11,021 nt of DNA from Bacillota bacterium (GTDB lineage: Bacteria; Bacillota; Clostridia; Lachnospirales; Lachnospiraceae). The notes below the pieces were generated by a model. That model made no database searches and was not told where the DNA came from. It saw only the letters and a list, made by a program, of their open reading frames with translations. The stretch covers positions 1 through 11,021 of the forward strand of contig JAEZKD010000120.1 of assembly GCA_023415655.1 (NCBI GenBank), given 5' to 3'. Below are positions 6,872 to 11,021 of this stretch, in pieces (position 1 is the stretch's first letter; each line of letters starts with the position of its first letter). The translations under genes were made by a program, and so were the position numbers.

Positions 6872-7824
6872 TGAATGCGTTATATTTTTTGGTACAGCAA
6901 ACGATGTTATTTAGTATTCCTCTTTTGATCGTTGCACTTGGAGGAATGTTCTCAGAACGAAGTGGTGTTGTAAATATCGCTTTGGAAGGTATCATGACGA
7001 TTGGTGCATTTACCAGTATACTTTTCATCAATATGTTCCAAGGAACTTTATCAGGTCAGTCATTATTAATTCTTGCAATCTTAATTGCTGGTCTCACTGG
7101 TATCGTGTTCTCCTTACTTCATGCTTATGCTTCCATTCATATGAAAGCAGATCAAACGATTTCAGGAACTGCCCTAAATCTTGTAGCTCCAGCATTTGCA
7201 ATCTTTACTGCAAGACAAATTCAAGGGGTTCAGCAGATTAACTTTAACAATACCTTCCGTATTGATAAGGTACCCGTATTAGGGGATATTCCAGTGATTG
7301 GTGAAATGTTCTTTCAGAATGTTTATATTACAACCTATCTTGGAATTGCGATCTTAATTATTTCAGCAATTGTTTTATATAAAACAAAATTTGGTCTTCG
7401 TCTTCGTGCTTGTGGGGAGCATCCACAAGCTGCAGATTCAGTTGGTATCAATGTATATAAAATAAGATATGCAGGTGTTATGATCAGTGGTATGTTAGGA
7501 GGTATTGGTGGCCTTGTATTCATCATTCCAACCTCAACCAACTTTAATGCGACAGTAGCTGGTTATGGATTCTTAGCAATCGCAGTTTTAATCTTTGGAC
7601 AATGGAAGCCTTCTAGAATCCTTGGCGCAGCTCTTTTCTTTGGTTTGATGAAGACAATTGCAGCTGCATACTCTGGCATTCCATTCCTTGCAAATCTAGG
7701 AATTCCAAGCTATCTATACAAGATGGTTCCTTTTATTGCAACCTTAATTGTTCTTACTTTTACATCCAAGAAATCACAAGCTCCAAAAGCTGCAGGTGTT
7801 CCATACGATAAAGGTAAGAGATAA
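6871..7824 (+). CDS. Nucleoside ABC transporter permease 2 (NupQ-like, BPD_transp_2 family)
   Basis: A 317-residue membrane subunit that pairs with permease 1 to form the translocation path. It opens with a hydrophobic helix and the family motif GGMFSERSGVVNIALEG (about 24-40). The EAA-like loop is around HAYASIHMKADQTISG (about 88-103), and FGLRLRACGEHPQAADSVGI is the second conserved cytoplasmic loop. The rest is alternating hydrophobic helices with a short basic tail. Start at ATG 6871 with AAGGAGG (6855-6861) 9 nt ahead; TAATG overlap with permease 1 indicates translational coupling. It is the last gene of the transporter operon, and a terminator follows about 70 nt later. Lipoprotein, ATPase and two permeases make a complete importer. 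Nucleoside specificity is inferred from the family and from the neighbouring salvage genes. Confidence 0.92.
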   Translation: MNALYFLVQQTMLFSIPLLIVALGGMFSERSGVVNIALEGIMTIGAFTSILFINMFQGTLSGQSLLILAILIAGLTGIVFSLLHAYASIHMKADQTISGTALNLVAPAFAIFTARQIQGVQQINFNNTFRIDKVPVLGDIPVIGEMFFQNVYITTYLGIAILIISAIVLYKTKFGLRLRACGEHPQAADSVGINVYKIRYAGVMISGMLGGIGGLVFIIPTSTNFNATVAGYGFLAIAVLIFGQWKPSRILGAALFFGLMKTIAAAYSGIPFLANLGIPSYLYKMVPFIATLIVLTFTSKKSQAPKAAGVPYDKGKR

Positions 7825-7865
7825 ATCAATTATGAAAAAAATTTTCACTGATTCGTGTAATTCTA

Positions 7866-7895
7866 TTGAAAAATCTGAAATGATGTAGGTATAAT
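7866..7895 (+). promoter_or_regulatory. Strong putative promoter of the hydrolase-transglutaminase operon
   Basis: TTGAAA (7866-7871), an 18-nt spacer and a perfect TATAAT (7890-7895). The start point would be near 7902, within the left arm of the terminator at 7893-7926, and about 40 nt before the hydrolase ATG. The last bases of the -10 box are also the base of the terminator stem. Confidence 0.75.
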
Positions 7896-7926
7896 GTCCT
7901 TAGATGAAAATCTAAGGACATTTTTT
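7893..7926 (+). terminator. Intrinsic terminator of the transporter operon, overlapping the next promoter
   Basis: ATGTCCTTAGAT (7894-7905) pairs perfectly with ATCTAAGGACAT (7910-7921) across a GAAA tetraloop. A7893-T7922 can add a pair, and the T-run covers 7921-7926. It is a strong intrinsic terminator about 70 nt after the permease 2 stop. RNA started from the overlapping promoter would lack most of the left arm and could not fold it. Confidence 0.9.
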
Positions 7927-7942
7927 ACATAGGAGAAAAGAA

Positions 7943-8737
7943 ATGAAGATACGAACATATGGTGAAGAGCCTTTTAGCATTGCTGTAGTTCATGCTGGGC
8001 CTGGTTGTACTGGGGCGAGTGCAGAGCTTGCTAGAGAGATATCAAAAAGATATGGTGTCATTGAACCATTGCAATCGGCAGAAACAATTGATGATCAAGT
8101 AAAAGAATTGGAAGAACAGTTAACGAGTATAACAAAATCACCAGTGATTCTCATTGGACATGACTGGGGAGCCTGGTTATCTGTTTTATTAGCAGCAAAA
8201 AGACCGGAGCTTGTTAAAAAATTAATTCTGATCGGCACACCACCCCTAGAGGAGAAATACCGAATTGAGTTAGAATGTAATCGAGAATATCATTTTACAA
8301 GTGAAGAAATGAAGCACTACAAGCAGTTGCAGCAACGATTGTTTAATAAAGAGGAGCCTGATAAAAATAAACTATTGTATCAGTTAGCGCAATTGTGCGT
8401 GAAAACGGATGAGTATCAACCAGTTTCAACGGAAGAAGCGTTACAAGATCTCGTAGAGTTGAATGGAGAACTGTTTTATAAGATGTGTACACAGATCAAA
8501 GAGCTAAGAAACAATGGAATGATGTTAGAGAAGTTCCAAAAGGTCTTATGTCCTATCTGTATTATGCATGGAGTACACGATACATATCCTGTGGTTGGTG
8601 TTTTAGAACCATTAATACAAAAGCAAGTGGCACATCGTGTTTCTTTGATTGAAGATTGTGGGCATACTCCATGGCGAGAAAAGATTGCTTATAAAGATTT
8701 TTATCGTGCAATTTATTATGAAATTGAAACTATGTAG
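7943..8737 (+). CDS. Alpha/beta hydrolase with Asp at the nucleophile position
   Basis: A 264-residue cytoplasmic protein of the alpha/beta hydrolase fold with no signal peptide. The oxyanion region is VVHAGPGCTG (15-24), resembling the HGGPG of prolyl iminopeptidase-like members with one Gly changed to Ala. The nucleophile elbow reads LIGHDWGAWL (70-79), so Asp74 stands where most relatives have Ser. HGVHDTYP supplies the likely acid Asp213, and CGHTPW the catalytic His241, so a triad is complete. An Asp nucleophile in GHDWG is known from haloalkane dehalogenases and epoxide hydrolases, but overall resemblance to those enzymes is not obvious to me. Residues 103-195 form the helical lid. Start at ATG 7943, AGGAG (7931-7935) 7 nt ahead. 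The gene lies 18 nt before the transglutaminase gene, probably in one operon. Substrate unknown. Confidence 0.85.
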   Translation: MKIRTYGEEPFSIAVVHAGPGCTGASAELAREISKRYGVIEPLQSAETIDDQVKELEEQLTSITKSPVILIGHDWGAWLSVLLAAKRPELVKKLILIGTPPLEEKYRIELECNREYHFTSEEMKHYKQLQQRLFNKEEPDKNKLLYQLAQLCVKTDEYQPVSTEEALQDLVELNGELFYKMCTQIKELRNNGMMLEKFQKVLCPICIMHGVHDTYPVVGVLEPLIQKQVAHRVSLIEDCGHTPWREKIAYKDFYRAIYYEIETM

Positions 8738-8755
8738 AAAGATAGAGGACGAATT

Positions 8756-10144
8756 ATGTGTGAGTTTCGATATACGGATATGGAAGCATTGTGTGTGGAA
8801 TTGCCAGAAGACATTAAGAAAAAGAAGTGGCATGGAGATTTTGAGGGTGCAATTCGATTGATTGATCTGTGGTTAGAAAAAGACATCCCAGAACAACAGA
8901 AAGCAAAATTACGTTTAGAACGTCACATACTTATGATTTTACCAAAAGAGTATACTCTAACCTTTACAGAAGCGTTTGAACAATTACAAGAGATTGTTCC
9001 AGATATCACCGAGGAAGAATTCTATCAGCTAAAAGACGAAGGTAAGATTGATTGGATGTATGTCAATGGAGAGGAACGGTATTTTCGACGTTTTCTATCT
9101 ACGCTTAGAAAGGTAAACCCTATGATTCAAGCAAGGGAAAGGGTTGCACATAAGGAGAAGGACCCAATTGATGTATTAGAAAAAAAGGAATTAATTGACG
9201 TAATACAAAAGGTGAAACAAACAAAGACAGTGACGTATGAATTTCGTATTCGTGCATCTGTTAAAATTAAGGAGGAGAGTTTTCAAAAGGGATTGGTACG
9301 TGTACATATTCCATTGCCAATTACCTGTCAACAAGTGAAAAACGTTCGGATTGTAGCTACCTCCTCCGATAATTATACGATTGCTGAGGAAACAGCACCA
9401 CAGAGAACCATTTGTTTTGAGGAAGAGCTGACTAAGAACAAGGAATTCTTTGTTGAGTATGAGTATGAGAATACAGTGCATTATGTCGAGCCAAAGCCAG
9501 AAGAAGTAAAGCCAGTTTCGCTAGATTTGTTCCAAGCAGAATTACAAGAGCAATTACCACACATCAGATTTACTCCATATCTAACATCACTTGCACATAA
9601 GCTAACGAAGGATGAAACAAATCCGTTATTAAAAGCAGCAAACATTTATGATTATATAACAAAAAAGATTGAGTATTCCTTCATGAGAGAATACATAACG
9701 ATTGAAAACATACCAGAATATGCAGCGCTTGGGCAAAAAGGGGATTGTGGGGTTCAAGCCTTACTCTTTATTACGTTATGTCGAATTGCGAATATCCCTG
9801 CAAGATGGCAGTCTGGGCTTTATGTGACACCTTATACTGCAGGAAGTCATGATTGGGCACAATTCTATATAGAGCCATATGGTTGGCTCTTTGCAGACTG
9901 TTCTTTTGGTGGAAGTACAGTGCGTGATGGGGATGAAGAACGACGTCGATTCTACTTTGGGAATTTGGATCCATTCCGTATGCCAGCAAATTCTGAATTC
10001 CAGATGGAGTTTACACCGAAAAAGAAATTTCTTCGTGCAGATCCCTATGACAATCAGCGTGGTGAAGTGGAGTACGAAGACCGTGGATTACGCTATTATG
10101 AGTTTGATAGTGAGAAAACTATTGTATCATCACGTTGTAAATAA
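8756..10144 (+). CDS. Transglutaminase-like domain protein
   Basis: A 462-residue protein with a papain-fold transglutaminase-like core near the C-terminus. The core shows GDCGVQALLF with Cys331, then a stretch ending SHDWAQFYI with His365, then GWLFADCSFGG with Asp381; spacing and order match a complete Cys-His-Asp triad. In front of it, residues about 158-243 form a beta-rich segment (TYEFRIRASVKI through NTVHYVEP) like those preceding such cores in many bacteria. Residues 1-157 are helical and charged and I do not recognise them. There is no signal peptide or membrane segment, so it is probably cytoplasmic. Bacterial members may be proteases, amidases or cross-linkers; the reaction here is unknown. 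Start at ATG 8756 with GAGG (8745-8748) 7 nt ahead, 18 nt after the hydrolase stop. No terminator follows it before the T-box promoter. Confidence 0.88.
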   Translation: MCEFRYTDMEALCVELPEDIKKKKWHGDFEGAIRLIDLWLEKDIPEQQKAKLRLERHILMILPKEYTLTFTEAFEQLQEIVPDITEEEFYQLKDEGKIDWMYVNGEERYFRRFLSTLRKVNPMIQARERVAHKEKDPIDVLEKKELIDVIQKVKQTKTVTYEFRIRASVKIKEESFQKGLVRVHIPLPITCQQVKNVRIVATSSDNYTIAEETAPQRTICFEEELTKNKEFFVEYEYENTVHYVEPKPEEVKPVSLDLFQAELQEQLPHIRFTPYLTSLAHKLTKDETNPLLKAANIYDYITKKIEYSFMREYITIENIPEYAALGQKGDCGVQALLFITLCRIANIPARWQSGLYVTPYTAGSHDWAQFYIEPYGWLFADCSFGGSTVRDGDEERRRFYFGNLDPFRMPANSEFQMEFTPKKKFLRADPYDNQRGEVEYEDRGLRYYEFDSEKTIVSSRCK

Positions 10145-10165
10145 AGTATTATCTTTTGAAATGAT

Positions 10166-10194
10166 TTGACAAATGAAAATAACGGTGCTATAAT
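10166..10194 (+). promoter_or_regulatory. tyrS: Consensus promoter of the T-box/tyrS unit
   Basis: Perfect TTGACA (10166-10171), a 17-nt spacer and perfect TATAAT (10189-10194). The start would be near 10201. A full-consensus promoter fits genes controlled downstream by transcription attenuation, as here. Confidence 0.92.
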
Positions 10195-10200
10195 CAGCAA

Positions 10201-10498
10201 AAATATCATAGTTCAAGGCAATGAGAAGAAAGAGTAGAAATGATATGTGAACTTACAGAAAGTGGCCGGTTGATGAGAGGCGCAAGGGAGCTAATTTCGA
10301 ATACATCTTTGAGCTTCACACCGAACAAGTTACTTAAGTAGGCTGTTGACGGTTCCTGCACCCGTTATCGTGCTAGAGTATAACCATACCTAGATATGAG
10401 TACTCGAAAAGGTTAGCTGTGCGAACAGCTAATAAATTGAGGTGGTACCGCGTGAATGCATCACGCCCTCTGAGGATTTTCAGAGGGCGTGTTTTTTT
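10201..10498 (+). promoter_or_regulatory. tyrS: T-box leader, tyrosine-specific
   Basis: This RNA reads uncharged tRNA-Tyr and switches between a terminator and an antiterminator. Stem I carries the 5' loop-E half AGTA (10233-10236) and, on its 3' side, GAA (10299-10301) followed by the specifier TAC (10302-10304), a Tyr codon, then a conserved A. A stem III-like hairpin is TTAGCTGT/ACAGCTAA (10413-10420 with 10425-10432). The T-box bulge sequence is TGGTACCGCG (10443-10452); the base after TGG is T, which pairs with an A discriminator, as expected for tRNA-Tyr. GAGG (10439-10442) can pair with CCTC (10467-10470) to form the antiterminator, competing with the terminator arm. The gene downstream begins like tyrosyl-tRNA synthetase, which agrees with the specifier. 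The stem I and II boundaries are approximate. Confidence 0.93.
10462..10498 (+). terminator. tyrS: T-box-controlled intrinsic terminator
   Basis: CACGCCCTCTGA (10462-10473) pairs perfectly with TCAGAGGGCGTG (10480-10491) across a 6-nt loop, followed by T7 (10492-10498). Its left arm includes the bases needed by the antiterminator, so the two are mutually exclusive. It lies 416 nt ahead of the tyrS ATG, far more than usual. Confidence 0.95.
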
Positions 10499-10823
10499 AT
10501 GTACTGGATTCGGGTTTCAAAAGGCTGGAGAGGAATTGAATAGCAATGGTACAAAGGATCCTTTGATTTGTTCCGATGTACAGAAATAAAATGTTCTAAG
10601 TATCTCAACCTATATTTTTATTATGTCCGCAAACGCTTTATATTCGCCATCCATGGCTCAGATAAAGCTTTTCAGACATCCTGTCTGAAATTGCTGGGTT
10701 ATTGATTGAGATACTAAGAACATCTAATTTCCTTCCAAAGTCACAAATCAAATGGATCCTTTGTACCATTTGCTATGGCAAGTTATTCAACAGCCTTTTG
10801 AAACCCGAATCGTACATAAAAAA
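10493..10823. repeat. Large imperfect inverted repeat of about 330 bp between T-box and tyrS
   Basis: Four nested blocks of the left half pair with the right half. 10493-10504 pairs with 10812-10823 (12 bp). 10507-10527 pairs with 10791-10811 (21 bp, perfect, after a 2-nt TG bulge). 10541-10571 pairs with 10743-10775 (31 bp with two single-base bulges). 10591-10608 pairs with 10706-10723 (17 of 18). That makes about 81 paired bases separated by asymmetric internal loops. The apex (10609-10705) holds two further hairpins, GCTTTAT/ATAAAGC (10635-10641 with 10662-10668) and TTTCAGACA/TGTCTGAAA (10670-10678 with 10682-10690). There is no ORF of note. It fits a non-autonomous transposon-like element (MITE) or a structured RNA. 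No target duplication can be seen; the outer block merges with the T-run of the T-box terminator. Confidence 0.85.
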
Positions 10824-10845
10824 GGCTCTCTAAAAACAGAGAGCC
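10818..10845 (-). terminator. Minus-strand intrinsic terminator at the right border of the inverted repeat
   Basis: Read on the minus strand, GGCTCTCT and AGAGAGCC (complement of 10838-10845 and 10824-10831) form an 8-bp perfect stem with a 6-nt loop, followed by T6 (complement of 10818-10823). On the + strand no T-run follows, so it should stop only leftward transcription. No minus-strand gene is visible to its right within the window. It may be part of the inserted element, mirroring the T-box terminator on the left. Confidence 0.65.
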
Positions 10846-10914
10846 GTGTGCTAGAGGGCAGGTACATCCTTCTTTCCCAATTTCTTGTCTATGAATAATA
10901 AAAGGAGATTAATT

Positions 10915-11021
10915 ATGTTACCAGCAAAAGAGCAATTAGAGATTATTAAAAAGGGTGTTTTGGAGATGATTCGGGAGGAGGAGCTTTTGTTGAAGTTGGA
11001 GGAGGCTGTGAGTAACAACCG
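10915..11021 (+). CDS. tyrS: Tyrosyl-tRNA synthetase, N-terminal start (3' end outside window)
   Basis: The first 35 codons are visible, beginning MLPAKEQLEIIKKGVLEMI and continuing with a Glu/Leu-rich helix (REEELLLKLEEAVSNN). This resembles the N-terminal helix of bacterial tyrosyl-tRNA synthetases, of the form ..EEQL.II..GV.EII.EEELL.KL. The class I HIGH motif and the Rossmann fold lie beyond the window edge. The start at ATG 10915 follows AAAGGAG (10901-10907) by 7 nt. The call rests on this resemblance together with the Tyr-specific T-box upstream, two independent lines. The enzyme charges tRNA-Tyr with tyrosine, and its synthesis should rise when uncharged tRNA-Tyr accumulates. Confidence 0.88.
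   Translation, partial: MLPAKEQLEIIKKGVLEMIREEELLLKLEEAVSNN

Noticed and set aside
6687..6914. Overlapping frame across the junction of the two permeases.
   Set aside because: It is a shadow of permease 1 in another frame, with no ribosome binding site and no family resemblance.
10145..10165. Missing terminator between the transglutaminase-like gene and the T-box promoter.
   Set aside because: The gap is only 21 nt before the -35 box; read-through would meet the T-box terminator, so nothing unusual needs explaining.

Overview
The window reads as ordinary, AT-rich chromosomal DNA of an anaerobic Firmicute, most likely a clostridium of the Lachnospiraceae type. The reasons are strong AGGAGG-type ribosome binding sites, consensus sigma-A-like promoters, a V-type ATP synthase gene, a T-box leader on an aminoacyl-tRNA synthetase gene, and a BMP-family nucleoside importer. 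The species is inference only. All genes lie on the + strand.

Layout. (1) 1-399: the 3' end of a V-type ATP synthase subunit D gene, then a long stem-loop. (2) 517-2658: a promoter, then deoD (purine nucleoside phosphorylase), deoC (deoxyribose-phosphate aldolase) and cdd (cytidine deaminase), closed by a strong intrinsic terminator. (3) 2812-7926: a promoter, then a BMP lipoprotein, an intercistronic terminator-like hairpin overlapped by a possible 13-codon leader ORF, a double-domain ABC ATPase and two permeases (start-stop overlaps), ending in a terminator. (4) 7866-10144: a promoter whose -10 box runs into that terminator, then an alpha/beta hydrolase with an unusual Asp at the nucleophile position and a transglutaminase-like protein. 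(5) 10166-11021: a consensus promoter, a tyrosine-specific T-box leader with its terminator, a large non-coding imperfect inverted repeat (about 330 bp), a terminator hairpin facing the minus strand, and the start of tyrS.

How the genes work together. Blocks 2 and 3 form a nucleoside salvage and catabolism locus. The BMP lipoprotein, ATPase and two permeases would import nucleosides. Cytidine deaminase converts (deoxy)cytidine to (deoxy)uridine. DeoD phosphorolyses purine (deoxy)nucleosides to base plus (deoxy)ribose-1-phosphate. DeoC splits deoxyribose-5-phosphate into acetaldehyde and glyceraldehyde-3-phosphate. The phosphopentomutase and pyrimidine nucleoside phosphorylase that would complete the route are not in the window. 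Block 4 has no assigned pathway. Block 5 is a tRNA-Tyr-sensing control of tyrosyl-tRNA synthetase.

The least expected structure is the long inverted repeat at 10493-10823, wedged between the T-box terminator and tyrS. It has no ORF and looks like a non-autonomous inserted element or an undescribed structured RNA. Second in interest are the leader ORF and hairpin at 4033-4091 and the interlocked promoter and terminator at 7866-7926.
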